Part shown: piece after piece, positions 15,322-24,402 of the stretch | How the letters are laid out: the number at the start of each line of letters is the position of its first letter | Position numbering within the stretch: position 1 is the first letter of the stretch | Assembly (NCBI GenBank): GCA_030432565.1 | Contig: JAUIGV010000016.1 | Span: forward strand, 1-64,000 | Origin: Verrucomicrobiia bacterium | GTDB lineage: Bacteria > Verrucomicrobiota > Verrucomicrobiia > Verrucomicrobiales > Akkermansiaceae | Direction: 5' to 3' | Length of the DNA stretch: 64,000 bases | Notes under the pieces: model-generated | The model's database searches: none | Told to the model about the DNA's origin: nothing | The model's input: only the letters and a program-made list of their open reading frames with translations | Translations under genes and position numbers: made by a program

Positions 15322-17985
15322 ATGAAACGTTTTATTATTTGGATTCTAATTTTTTCGATCGGCCCGGTTCTTCACGGGGAAGCATTTGGACCTCTGACTT
15401 ATCGAATTGAAGAGGGACAAGTTACGATTACCGACTGCGATATTTCAGCGATTGGCGAAGTTTCCATTCCTGCGACACTTGAGGGTGCTCCGGTGACATC
15501 AATCGGTGAATCTGCCTTTCTTGATTGTACCGGGATTACGAACATCGATATACCAGCCTCAGTTGAATCCATCGGAGCGGATTGTTTCAAGAGGTGCTCA
15601 AGTCTTACCTCAATCAACATTCCACCCGGGGTCGAATCAATTCTTGAGAGCACTTTCGAGGAGGCGGGTCTTGCGAGCATCACGATCCCGGACACGGTCC
15701 AGGAAATCGGACGAAGGGCCTTTCGCCGTTGCGAGAACCTTGCTGAGGTTGTGATTGGGAATGGCGTCACGAGTATTCGAAATCGTGCCTTTTCGTATTG
15801 CACAGCCTTGGATGATTTGACCTTTGGTAATCAGGTTGAGTTGCTTGAAGACTCCTCTTTTGCCAGCAGTGGTCTGACCGAGGTCATGCTGCCCGATAGT
15901 GTGAAGACGATCGAGGCGGAGGCTTTCGAGGATTGTTCCGAATTGGCAAGCATCTCATTCGGAGCAGGGCTCGAGGAGATCGGGGAAAGCGCCTTTGAGA
16001 GCTGTATTAGTCTCGCCACCATTTCGATTCCTGACCAAGTCCAGTTGATTGGCCCATCAGCGTTTGAGCAATGCGTTTTCCTTGCTGAAGTGGTGATTGG
16101 AAACGGAGTGACCATCATTGGGGAGAGAGCTTTCTCATCTTGCGTCGCACTGAATGACGTGACACTGGGCACCCTGGTGAGCATTGTGGGAGATGATGCT
16201 TTCGCCAACACCAGCCTGGCGGAGGTGAACTTCCCTGACAGCGTGACTTCGATTGGATTCGAGTCATTTAAGAGCTGTTCCCGGCTGACTACGATCTCCT
16301 TCGGAAATGGTCTTCAAGAGATTGGGGAGAGGGCCTTTGAGGAGTGCTCCGCTCTCACTGCCGTGGTGATTCCTGATCAGGTTGTTTCGGTCGGTCAATC
16401 GGTGTTTGCTCGATGCAGCAGTCTGTCGGTGGCGACGTTCAGGGGCGAAAATACGACAATCGGGCCCTATGCTTTCGCGCTATGTCCTGATTTGGTAGAG
16501 GTCACGTTACCGGGTGGGTTAGTTAGGCTTGAGGAGTCTGTTTTCTCAAACTGTCAAAGCTTGGACGGGGTTCAACTTCCGGACAGCGTTTCGTATCTTG
16601 GAAGGTCAGTTTTTGCGCGGTGTCTTGCTCTTAGCGAGATCGACATTCCGCAAGGCGTGACTTCAATCGGAGTGAATGCCTTCAAGGATTGTCAGCAACT
16701 TTCGAGGGTGGGAGTTTCTCCCGGTGTGGCAACGATTGGGATGGAGGCGTTCTCCGGTTGTCGGAGTCTCACCGAGTTTTCAATTCCGGAAAGCGTCACG
16801 GCAATCAGCGATGACCTTTTCTTTGGTTGTGTGAATCTGCGCTCGGTGGTGATCCCGGAAGGCGTGATCTCTGTTGGCATCAGATCATTTGCAAATTGTG
16901 CTGTCCTTAGTGACCTCGAACTTCCCGATACGGTCAAGGAGATCGGAGGTTTTGCATTCTTATCCTGCGAAGGTCTTGTCGAGGTATCTCTTCCTGACGG
17001 AATCCACACGCTTGGGTTAGGGGCATTCTCAAGGTGTCGTCAATTGGTCGCGATCTCCCTACCAGAGAATCTCGCAAATTTGGGTGCGCTGGCCTTCGAG
17101 CGGTGTGAAAACCTTCGCGGGATTGTGATTCCTGAAGGAGTGACTGCGATCGAGGATTCGACGTTTGCCGAGTGTGAAAAATTATCCAGTATTCAGATTC
17201 CGGTGGGGGTCATCTCCTTGGGCGACCGGGCATTTACCGATTGTAGCTCTCTCGTTAAGGTGACGCTACCGCAGGGTCTTGAGTCAATAGAGTTTCGAGC
17301 GTTCTCATCCTGTAGGAAACTATCCGCGATCAACATTCCAAAGAGTGTCTCCTTCATTGGAGGGAGGGCTTTCATGAATTGTGAGAGTCTCAGGGAGATC
17401 AAACTACCCGAGGGGTTGACTGAGTTGGAGTTTGGCCTTTTCACTTATTGTTCCAAACTTTCGCGAGTCGAGCTACCGACTACCCTGACAAAGATCGGCA
17501 ATAACGTTTTCACTTTCTGCTCCAGCCTCAAGACAATCACGATACCGGCCAATGTGACGACTTTTGAATCGAGCGCGTTCGCATACTGCCGTAACCTTGA
17601 AAGTTTCATTTTTTTAGGCCGCTCTCCTACGGTCGACAGCTTTACCTTCGGTGGAGTGGATCGTGAAGTGAAGGCGCTTGTCACATCCGATCACCTAGCC
17701 AGCTATGGGCGGGAAGGGGGCACCTGGGAAGATATTTTCAGGGTCACTCTTTTACGCGATCCCTTGATTCGGAATTCGGGCTTTCTTTCAGGGGACTTTT
17801 TCGTCGATGTGAGATCCGGAACCGAAGGGCTTAAAGTAACTGCGGCGATCCGGCCCGATGGTCCCTTTGACGATGTGCCACGAGTGAGAGTCGTTGAAGA
17901 TGATTCGGGAGCCCGCAACCGATTTCTCATTCCGGCTGAAAGTCTCCCTCCCGGAAAATTCTTTTTTCGCGTGGAGCACGAATAA
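15322..17985 (+). CDS. Exported BspA-like leucine-rich repeat protein
   Basis: 887 residues with a signal peptide (FIIWILIFSIGPVLHG). From about residue 70 to 760 there are roughly 30 LRR_5-type repeats of 23 residues. The consensus is L-x-x-I-x-I-P-x-x-V-x-x-I-G-x-x-A-F-x-x-C-x-x, with Cys near each repeat end. A few repeats are 22 long and lack the Cys. Repeats 3-7 and 8-12 form two consecutive five-repeat blocks of exactly 342 bases each. After the repeats come about 110 non-repeat residues (DHLASYGREGGTWEDIF...) that may cap the solenoid or bind a partner. Relatives are surface adhesins or binding proteins. It has no PEP-CTERM or other obvious sorting signal, so it may be periplasmic or on the outer membrane. 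Confidence 0.8.
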   Translation: MKRFIIWILIFSIGPVLHGEAFGPLTYRIEEGQVTITDCDISAIGEVSIPATLEGAPVTSIGESAFLDCTGITNIDIPASVESIGADCFKRCSSLTSINIPPGVESILESTFEEAGLASITIPDTVQEIGRRAFRRCENLAEVVIGNGVTSIRNRAFSYCTALDDLTFGNQVELLEDSSFASSGLTEVMLPDSVKTIEAEAFEDCSELASISFGAGLEEIGESAFESCISLATISIPDQVQLIGPSAFEQCVFLAEVVIGNGVTIIGERAFSSCVALNDVTLGTLVSIVGDDAFANTSLAEVNFPDSVTSIGFESFKSCSRLTTISFGNGLQEIGERAFEECSALTAVVIPDQVVSVGQSVFARCSSLSVATFRGENTTIGPYAFALCPDLVEVTLPGGLVRLEESVFSNCQSLDGVQLPDSVSYLGRSVFARCLALSEIDIPQGVTSIGVNAFKDCQQLSRVGVSPGVATIGMEAFSGCRSLTEFSIPESVTAISDDLFFGCVNLRSVVIPEGVISVGIRSFANCAVLSDLELPDTVKEIGGFAFLSCEGLVEVSLPDGIHTLGLGAFSRCRQLVAISLPENLANLGALAFERCENLRGIVIPEGVTAIEDSTFAECEKLSSIQIPVGVISLGDRAFTDCSSLVKVTLPQGLESIEFRAFSSCRKLSAINIPKSVSFIGGRAFMNCESLREIKLPEGLTELEFGLFTYCSKLSRVELPTTLTKIGNNVFTFCSSLKTITIPANVTTFESSAFAYCRNLESFIFLGRSPTVDSFTFGGVDREVKALVTSDHLASYGREGGTWEDIFRVTLLRDPLIRNSGFLSGDFFVDVRSGTEGLKVTAAIRPDGPFDDVPRVRVVEDDSGARNRFLIPAESLPPGKFFFRVEHE

Positions 17986-18006
17986 GCCTGCCAAGATTGG
18001 AGGTTG

Positions 18007-19023
18007 TTATTTTAGGAATTCGACCATCGCGCGGCCCATGGCTTCACCGACCTTGAAGTGGCTTGTGCCGGAGTGGTTCCAGTGATAACCGAAGCCGCTG
18101 GGAGATTCCTCGGTGCTACGTTTGAAGGAGCGGGTGTCGACCGAGCGGATGGTGCCGGCGAAATCCGGAGTGGCTTTTGGATCTCCAAGTTTGAGCTGGA
18201 TTTCGCAGAGCTCGTTACGAATTCCTTTCCCGCCCGTACCAATCATGCCGGTGTTGGCGATGACGACGGGAAGTTTTGGAACCTCCAGGTCTTTGCGGAG
18301 GTCGCGGATCAGGTTTTGCATGTTGTCGGAATATTCGGCGACCATTTCGGCGGAGCCTGCGTCGTTCCATCCCTGGTGCCAGCCGAAGCCGAGGATCTCG
18401 GTTTTTCGGTCTTTGAGTTCGGGGAAGTGAGTGCCGAGATTGGCTTGGACGTCTTTGACAATTTTGACCATCTCCCGGTAGGAGGCGCCGAGGTCCTCCT
18501 CTTTGTATTTGGCCTTTTTGTAGTCGGGTTTGCCGGACGAAGGTGGGCGGAAGTTGATGCCGAGTGAGTGACCGCCCCATGCGGTTTTGATGATGAGAAC
18601 GGGTTCGTCGATGAGGTCTCCGACGAGGTTTCCGAACTGGAGCTCGGGGCCGAACCAGCTTCCCTTGCCGAAGCCGGGGGCGAGCTTGCCGGTGGTTTTT
18701 CCGGGAGCGGTGGAATAAACGAAAACGTCGTCGCGCTCGATCCATTTGCCGTCGTCCCCGAGAAGGTGACCGAATCGTTTTTTGGTGTCCGGAGCGGTGG
18801 CAAGAGATCGCAGGCAATCGAGCCCGCCCTTGATTTCGCGTTGTGATTTTTTATTAGATTCCTCGTACTTCGGATTAAGACCCATTTCGACCTTGCCGTG
18901 GCCGACCATGTTGGACTGCCCGGCAAGGATGAACATTTTGACCGGGCCTTTTGGGCCTTCGGCTGGAAGGAGTGAGGCTGTGGCCAGGGGGATGACGACG
19001 CGAATAAGTGTTTTCAGTTTCAT
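18007..19023 (-). CDS. Exported SASA-family carbohydrate esterase
   Basis: 338 residues: a signal peptide (to about residue 21) and a single SASA/DUF303 domain. The nucleophile block AGQSNMVGHG includes GQSN at 35-38. WGGHSLGINFRPP and GWHQGWNDAG mark the oxyanion region, and HWNHSG near 314-319 carries the catalytic His. It likely deacetylates a carbohydrate in the periplasm or outside. The C-terminal 37 codons recur as a broken copy at 14923-15036. It follows the lamin-tail gene by 29 bases on the same strand, so they may be co-transcribed. The substrate is unknown. Confidence 0.85.
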   Translation of the reverse strand: MKLKTLIRVVIPLATASLLPAEGPKGPVKMFILAGQSNMVGHGKVEMGLNPKYEESNKKSQREIKGGLDCLRSLATAPDTKKRFGHLLGDDGKWIERDDVFVYSTAPGKTTGKLAPGFGKGSWFGPELQFGNLVGDLIDEPVLIIKTAWGGHSLGINFRPPSSGKPDYKKAKYKEEDLGASYREMVKIVKDVQANLGTHFPELKDRKTEILGFGWHQGWNDAGSAEMVAEYSDNMQNLIRDLRKDLEVPKLPVVIANTGMIGTGGKGIRNELCEIQLKLGDPKATPDFAGTIRSVDTRSFKRSTEESPSGFGYHWNHSGTSHFKVGEAMGRAMVEFLK

Positions 19024-19052
19024 AAAAGGGAGTTGTTTTTTAGGCCCGGTTT

Positions 19053-21176
19053 TTAGGGGGCGGTGGTGCTGCGGAGGCGCAGGAACTTGGGCTTGCGGTT
19101 TCGGTAAATCCGGTAGGAGAGTTTTTCGCGCTGGGCGTCGACGATTTCGATGGTTGGTTCGAAGATTTTGGACGGGTTGAAAAGAGTGGGAAGTGGAGTC
19201 CAGGTGATGAGATCCTCGGAGGTCTCGAGGTGGATGGTAGCATTGCCGGGGTTGCGGTGGCGGTGGAAGCTGGCTTCATACCACGCAAATTTTCCGGAGG
19301 TGAGCGGTTGGTCGCTGAGTGGGTAGTAGTAAGGTTCAAAGGTGAGGGGTTGGTCGTTTGGAGTCAGAGGATCGCTGACGGTGAGGAATTCCATCAGGTT
19401 GGAGATGCCGTCTTGGTCCGGGTCTGCCTGGTCGCTTTGGGCATCTTCATTCCCAGGAAATATTTCGAGAGCCCATTGCTGGTAGGTTTGGAGCGGGGGG
19501 AGATCATCGAGGATGTTGACGGTGATGGTTTTTTGAGTGGTGCCGTAGGGATTGGTGGCGGTGAGGCTGTAGGTTTGGGGGCCGGTGATGGGATCGTAGG
19601 TCCGAAGATCAAAGTCGAGATAGAATGAGACAAAATAGAAGTCGAGGCGCTCCGGATAGATCTCGGCTGCCACGGTGAGAGTCTGGCTGGGAAAGGGGGC
19701 TGGTTGAAATTCTCCAGAGCCGCCGTAACTCAACCAATCCCAATAGTGGGCATTTCGATCGCCGGGAGGAGTGTCCAGGGTGTATTTCGTTAGCTTTCCA
19801 TCAAGATACAAAGCTCCGTTCTGACCCAGCGACCACCGGCATTTGAGTCGCTGGTAGGGGAGTGTTTCCGGGAGCTGATATTGTGTCCGAAAGTATGGGG
19901 TGGAGAAATAGTCGAGTTCGTTGATTTCGGGAACATTGGCCTCTGAGAAAGGGAGGTTGCCGGTGGGCCAGATGGTGTCATCGAATCCGGGGAGCGTCCA
20001 GTCCCGGCCATAGTCTGTCTGGCTGAGGTCGAATGACCAATCCTGGTCAGGGGGGAGAATTGATCGCGATTCAGTCGGAAGGAAGGTGATGTTTGATGAG
20101 GGCAAGTAGATTCCGTTTCGGCCTTCGGGGAGAGGATTGAGATCGAGAGAGGTGCTTCCGAGGACTTCCCAAATCAGTTTGATGGGCTGCCCGGCGCGGA
20201 TTTCGGTTCGCTCAGGGAGGAAGGAGGCAATCTCGGGAGCCCGGGGGAAGATCAGTGGGTCGAGCGGGTCGCCGAGGAAGTTGATCTCGTCTCCATCGAG
20301 GTGTAAATCTCCGTCTGTGTCGAAATTATTGGGATCGGTTGGGAAGGCGTTTGGCGGAGTGTCAATGGGGATTTCTTGACCATCTGGGAGCCCGTCGTTG
20401 TCGGTGTCGCGATCATATGGGAGGGTTCCGGTATTTTGGCGCGAGATAAAGCGGCCGGTTCCAGTTTCAATTTGATCGGTGAGGCCGTCGCCATCGGTGT
20501 CCTCGGAAGCGGGGTGTGTGTAGAACCGATGTTCGGTAAAATTGTCCAGAGTGTCGCCGTCTGGATCGTCTGATGGGAGAGGATCGAGTGAGCCAAAGTA
20601 TCGGGTCTCCCATTCATCATCGAGTCCGTCGCGATCGGTGTCTGAGTCGGTGCCAGGGGTGCCATTCTCCCGGAAGGCGCGGTGCCAGTTTGCGCCATCG
20701 TTTGGACTGAAATCCGGGTCATCCGGGTGGGAATAGACGAGGGCGTGCTCCCGCCTGCGGGGATCGGGCGGCCAAGCTTCGAATTCAGGAATGCCCCGGA
20801 TGATTTTGGCCCGGTATTCCAACCTCAAGATGACTTGACCGTTGGGATCCCGGAGAGCGATCTCTTCCCCATCGTTGTCGAGCCTGCGCTCGTATTCGGC
20901 GAGAATTTGAATCTCGTTGAGACGATGTTCCTGCCGGAATCTGATCAAGTCTCCAACGATGACGGCACGTTTTTTTGGCGGGATCGTGCCAACGAGGAAG
21001 GCGTCAATCCCACCAATGACAGTGTAGCCAGTGAGGTCGACGTCAGTTTCACCGGGGTTGTAGAATTCCAGAAATTCGGCGCGGTCGAAGTGGATCTCGC
21101 TGATGACAACCCGCTGAGCTTCGAGAGAGCATACGGTTGCCAGCAGAGTTAGAACCAAGAGGAGCCGCCGGGACAT
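19053..21176 (-). CDS. Exported lamin-tail protein with calcium-type repeats
   Basis: 707 residues from ATG 21176; the TTG at 21209 is less likely. After the signal peptide, residues 20-130 form a lamin-tail domain (VVISEIHFDRAEFLEFYNPG). Residues 180-310 carry thrombospondin type-3-like calcium motifs (DTDRDGLDDEWE, DTDGDGLTDQIE, DTDNDGLPDGQE, DTDGDLHLDGDE). About 377-535 is the shared jelly-roll-like module (DYGRDWTLPGFDDTIW). Near the C-terminus another calcium motif, DPDQDGISNLMEFL, precedes a short beta domain. All this indicates an extracellular structural or binding protein. It lacks a sorting tail. It is downstream of lpxC-fabZ by about 50 bases, probably incidentally. Confidence 0.7.
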   Translation of the reverse strand: MSRRLLLVLTLLATVCSLEAQRVVISEIHFDRAEFLEFYNPGETDVDLTGYTVIGGIDAFLVGTIPPKKRAVIVGDLIRFRQEHRLNEIQILAEYERRLDNDGEEIALRDPNGQVILRLEYRAKIIRGIPEFEAWPPDPRRREHALVYSHPDDPDFSPNDGANWHRAFRENGTPGTDSDTDRDGLDDEWETRYFGSLDPLPSDDPDGDTLDNFTEHRFYTHPASEDTDGDGLTDQIETGTGRFISRQNTGTLPYDRDTDNDGLPDGQEIPIDTPPNAFPTDPNNFDTDGDLHLDGDEINFLGDPLDPLIFPRAPEIASFLPERTEIRAGQPIKLIWEVLGSTSLDLNPLPEGRNGIYLPSSNITFLPTESRSILPPDQDWSFDLSQTDYGRDWTLPGFDDTIWPTGNLPFSEANVPEINELDYFSTPYFRTQYQLPETLPYQRLKCRWSLGQNGALYLDGKLTKYTLDTPPGDRNAHYWDWLSYGGSGEFQPAPFPSQTLTVAAEIYPERLDFYFVSFYLDFDLRTYDPITGPQTYSLTATNPYGTTQKTITVNILDDLPPLQTYQQWALEIFPGNEDAQSDQADPDQDGISNLMEFLTVSDPLTPNDQPLTFEPYYYPLSDQPLTSGKFAWYEASFHRHRNPGNATIHLETSEDLITWTPLPTLFNPSKIFEPTIEIVDAQREKLSYRIYRNRKPKFLRLRSTTAP

Positions 21177-21229
21177 TCCGTAGTCTAGGGCGGAGTCCCG
21201 GAAGTTCAATGTCAGAGCTCAATGGAAAG

Positions 21230-22540
21230 TCAGGCGTCGACGATGGCGAACTTAAGTTCGGCGCTTGAGACGACCTGTCCGTTGACGGAGCAGGAGGCAA
21301 TGGCGGTGCCGATGGTGCGGCGGAAGGAAAGGATTTCAGCGTCAATAAAGAGGGTGTCTCCAGGGACGACTGGTTTGCGGAATTTGACTTTGTCGGCGCT
21401 GAGGAAGTAGCCGATTTTTCCGGAGTTATCCGGCATCCGCATGATGAGGATGGAGGCGGTTTGCGCCATGGCCTCGAGTTGGAGGACGCCTGGCATGACG
21501 GGATGTCCGGGGAAGTGGCCCTGGAAGAAGTCCTCGTTCATGGTGAGATTCTTGATAGCGGTGCACTTCATCTCGGAGGAGAATCCGGTGACGCGGTCAA
21601 TGAGGAGGAAGGGGTAGCGGTGGGGGAGGATCTTGAGGATCTCGGTGATATCGAGGACGGCTTCGGCTTCGGGGAGTTTGACGGGGGGAACCATGGCGCG
21701 CATGGCGGCGTAGTTTTTGCGAAGGGCTTTGGCGGCTTCGGTGTTGGGGCCGTGGCCGGGTTTGACGGCGATGACGTGGCCGGTGAATTTGCGCCCGGAG
21801 AGCATGAGGTCGCCGATGAGGTCGAGGGCTTTGTGGCGGGCGAATTCGTTGTCGAAGCGCATGGGCTCCTTGGACATGATTTCTTCGCCGCGGACGACGA
21901 CGGCGTTTTCAAGCGAGCCGCCTTTGATGAGGCCTTTGTCGAGGAGGGGCTTGATGTCTTCGTAAAAGGTGAAGGTGCGTGCGGGGGCGACTTCGTTTTC
22001 GTAGAGTTCGGGGGTGACCACGGTGGAGAAGTATTGCACGAAGCGGCCGTCTTTGCCGACGTTGGTGACGGAGACGCGGAATTGCTTGTCGGGGACGATG
22101 GTGATGAGGGAGCCATCGCCGGTTTCGAGATGGATGGGCTCGCGGATTTCCCAGACTTTTCGCGGGGTGGTTTGTTCTTCGAGGCCGGCTTTCTTGATGA
22201 GTTCGACATAGGGGCGCGAGGAGCCATCGCCGATGGGAGGTTCGTTGGAGTCCATCTCGATGAGGGCGTTGTCGACTCCGAGGCCAACGAGGGCGGAGAG
22301 GACATGCTCGACGGTGTGAACGCGGACGGAGCCTTCGGCGAGGGTGGTGGCGCGTTCGACGGTCTGGACTTTGGAGACGCAGGCGTCGATGAAGGGTTTG
22401 TCGGGGAGGTCGACGCGGCGGAACTTGAAGCCGTGGCCTTCGGGAGCGGGCTTTAGAGTGAGAGTGACTTTTTCTCCGGTGTGGAGGGAGGTTCCTTCGA
22501 GAGTGGCTTCGGAAGCCAGCGTGTGCTCCATGTGGGACAT
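21230..22540 (-). CDS. lpxC/fabZ: Bifunctional LpxC deacetylase / FabZ dehydratase
   Basis: 436 residues. Residues 1-290 are UDP-3-O-acyl-N-acetylglucosamine deacetylase, the committed step of lipid A synthesis, with zinc ligands in HTVEH (75-79) and HKALDLIGD (236-244). Residues about 297-436 are beta-hydroxyacyl-ACP dehydratase FabZ, with LPHRYPFLLIDRV (305-317) and the catalytic His/Glu block GHFPGHPVMPGVLQLEAMAQ (341-360). This fusion is known from Bacteroidota and related phyla and is a useful lineage marker. It couples lipid A and fatty acid synthesis in one cytoplasmic protein. All catalytic residues appear intact. It is divergent from the pseudouridine synthase gene. Confidence 0.97.
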   Translation of the reverse strand: MSHMEHTLASEATLEGTSLHTGEKVTLTLKPAPEGHGFKFRRVDLPDKPFIDACVSKVQTVERATTLAEGSVRVHTVEHVLSALVGLGVDNALIEMDSNEPPIGDGSSRPYVELIKKAGLEEQTTPRKVWEIREPIHLETGDGSLITIVPDKQFRVSVTNVGKDGRFVQYFSTVVTPELYENEVAPARTFTFYEDIKPLLDKGLIKGGSLENAVVVRGEEIMSKEPMRFDNEFARHKALDLIGDLMLSGRKFTGHVIAVKPGHGPNTEAAKALRKNYAAMRAMVPPVKLPEAEAVLDITEILKILPHRYPFLLIDRVTGFSSEMKCTAIKNLTMNEDFFQGHFPGHPVMPGVLQLEAMAQTASILIMRMPDNSGKIGYFLSADKVKFRKPVVPGDTLFIDAEILSFRRTIGTAIASCSVNGQVVSSAELKFAIVDA

Positions 22541-22590
22541 GCGCGGGTTTTAGACTGGAGGGGGATTTTGAAAAGGGATTTTATGCGGAG

Positions 22591-23331
22591 GTGACTTTAA
22601 GAATCGCGGCGCGGACGAACTTTGAGATTCTCGAAGAGTGCGAGGATTGGCTGATCGTGGACAAGCCGGCGCCGCTAATCATGCATCCGACGGGGAAGAG
22701 TGACGAGGTGACCTTGTTGGGAGTTTTGAAGGAGGCGATGCCCGCTCTTGAGTTCTTTTTTGTGAATCGACTGGATCGGGAGACGAGTGGATGTGTTTTG
22801 GTGGCGAAGAATTCGGGGGCTGCGAGGAGGTTGGGCAAGATGATGGGAAGAAAGGAGATTAAGAAGGAATATGAGGCGATTGTATGGGGTTGGCCGGAGT
22901 GGCAGGAAAATTGTTTGACGCAGCCGATTCGACGGAAAGGGGAGTTTGAGGAGAGTGAGGTGTGGGTGAGGCAGGCGGTGCATCCCGAAGGAAAGGAAAG
23001 CGAGACCGGTTTTCGGGTCGAGGGGATGTTTGAGAAAGACGGCGATCGATTTTCGATGATAGGCTGCGAGCCTCGAACGGGCCGGACCCATCAAATCAGG
23101 GTTCATTTGGAATACCTCGGTTTTCCGATTGTGGGTGATAAAATATATGGCGATGAGGGGCGGGCCTACCTCGAGTTTTTGGACAACGGGTGGACGGAGG
23201 CATTAAACGAGCGGTTGCGGTTGGACCGGCAGGCGCTGCATGCCAGGCGGATGGAATTTGAGTGGGCGGGCGAAGTGATCGTAGCTCACAGCAAGCTTCC
23301 CGATGAGCTTAGGGCCTTTTGTGTTGCCTGA
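22591..23331 (+). CDS. RluA-family RNA pseudouridine synthase
   Basis: 246 residues as started at GTG 22591. The start is uncertain because a GGAGG sits directly against that codon. The catalytic block NRLDRETSG contains the nucleophilic Asp at residue 62. The later family motif RTGRTHQIRVH supplies the RNA/uridine-binding Arg and Lys-type positions, followed by GFPIVGDKIYG. There is no N-terminal S4 domain, so it is a short RluA-type enzyme. It isomerises uridine in rRNA or tRNA; the target site cannot be deduced. Its stop codon directly abuts the ATG of the NIF3-family gene, indicating one transcript. Confidence 0.9.
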   Translation: MTLRIAARTNFEILEECEDWLIVDKPAPLIMHPTGKSDEVTLLGVLKEAMPALEFFFVNRLDRETSGCVLVAKNSGAARRLGKMMGRKEIKKEYEAIVWGWPEWQENCLTQPIRRKGEFEESEVWVRQAVHPEGKESETGFRVEGMFEKDGDRFSMIGCEPRTGRTHQIRVHLEYLGFPIVGDKIYGDEGRAYLEFLDNGWTEALNERLRLDRQALHARRMEFEWAGEVIVAHSKLPDELRAFCVA

Positions 23332-24114
23332 ATGGAGTGCCCCGGGTTGATTTCCGACATGGCCAAATTATCTGAGGTGGTTGGATTTCTCGAAAATGAA
23401 CTCGGGACGTCGGGGATTCCCGATTATCCGGGTGCGCACAACGGCTTGCAGCTTCAGAATGGGGGGGAGGTTTTTCGGGTGGCTTGTGCGGTGGATGCGA
23501 GCCTTCCCGTCATTGAAAAAGCGGTTGCGGAAGGTGCTGACCTTCTGGTGGTCCACCACGGGCTCTTTTGGCAAGGGGTGCGGATGTTGACTGGAGCGGC
23601 CTATTTCAAGCTCAAAATTGCGATGGACGCTGGCTTGGCCATTTATAGCAGTCACATCCCGCTCGATGTTCATCCGGAGCATGGAAACAACGTCAAATTG
23701 TCGCGGGCTCTGGGACTTGGCGACGGGGAGCCATTTTTTGACTGGAAGGGAATTTCTTTGGGGAGGCGGTCAGTTTATGAGGGCAGTTTGGGGGAGCTCA
23801 GGCAGGTTCTCGAAGCGGCCGTTGGCGGGCCGATTCTTCTTCGCGGGGATGAAAGTGCTTCAGCTGGCTTGGTGGGAATCATTACGGGAGCGGCGGGAAG
23901 TGAGATTGAGGCGATGGCGGCGGAGGGAATCGAGACGTTTGTCACCGGGGAGGGGCCGCACTGGAGTCATCCACTGGCGGAAGAGCTGGGAATAAACGTG
24001 CTCTACGCGGGGCACTACGCGAGCGAAACCTTTGGGGTAAAGGCGCTCGGTCAGCTCTTGAAAGATCGCTTCGATCTCGATTGGTGCTTTGTGGATCACC
24101 CGACCGGTTTATAA
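23332..24114 (+). CDS. NIF3-family (YbgI/DUF34) dinuclear-metal protein
   Basis: 260 residues. Metal-binding signatures are VVHHGLFW near residues 74-81, SHIPLDVHPEHGNN near 107-120, GEGPHWSH near 210 and GHYASETFGV near 227-236. These match the hexameric, two-metal NIF3 fold, often linked to GTP cyclohydrolase-like or metal-handling roles but without a settled function. ATG 23332 immediately follows the upstream TGA; an in-frame ATG at 23359 (MAKLSEVVGF) is an alternative that fits relatives at least as well. It is co-transcribed with the pseudouridine synthase. Confidence 0.92.
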   Translation: MECPGLISDMAKLSEVVGFLENELGTSGIPDYPGAHNGLQLQNGGEVFRVACAVDASLPVIEKAVAEGADLLVVHHGLFWQGVRMLTGAAYFKLKIAMDAGLAIYSSHIPLDVHPEHGNNVKLSRALGLGDGEPFFDWKGISLGRRSVYEGSLGELRQVLEAAVGGPILLRGDESASAGLVGIITGAAGSEIEAMAAEGIETFVTGEGPHWSHPLAEELGINVLYAGHYASETFGVKALGQLLKDRFDLDWCFVDHPTGL

Positions 24115-24238
24115 ATCCGCAAATTTTTTAACAAAACAGGATAGTTAAGATTTCTTTTGTAAGAGCGTTGCGCAATGCCATTTAAATGGGATTAGGCCAC
24201 TAGTGATAAAATGGCTGTCGGCGAAGTGAAAAAAAACC

Positions 24239-24267
24239 TTGCGGTCCCTTGATCGGGAAGGTAAACC
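24239..24267 (+). promoter_or_regulatory. Candidate promoter of the tRNA-Gly gene
   Basis: TTGCGG (24239-24244), a 17-base spacer and TAAACC (24262-24267) lie so that transcription would start a few bases before the tRNA at 24281. Spacing is ideal; the -10 match is partial. This is a prediction from position and sequence only. Confidence 0.35.
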
Positions 24268-24280
24268 TTTCGCCAGTGAC

Positions 24281-24354
24281 GCGGGTATAGCTTAATGGTA
24301 AAGCTCCAGCCTTCCAAGCTGATCATGAGGGTTCGATTCCCTCTACCCGCTCCA
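24281..24354 (+). tRNA. tRNA-Gly, anticodon TCC
   Basis: A complete cloverleaf. Acceptor stem GCGGGTA pairs with TACCCGC at 24344-24350. The D stem is GCTT/AAGC, the T arm GAGGG-TTCGATT-CCCTC, and the anticodon TCC lies at 24313-24315 within loop CTTCCAA. The discriminator is T and CCA is encoded (24352-24354). The outermost anticodon-stem pair (24306 with 24322) is a C-A mismatch, where most bacterial copies of this tRNA have a T-A pair. All other stems are perfect, so the gene is probably functional. Confidence 0.95.
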
Positions 24355-24402
24355 AATCCCCCTAGTTAATAGGGTTCATTCAGAACTTAGATTTATAAAT
24401 CC

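Noticed and set aside
15322-17985. CRISPR-like regular repetition
   Set aside because: The 69-base periodicity is coding LRR repeats within one long open frame with variable nucleotide sequence. No CRISPR array or cas gene was seen in the window.
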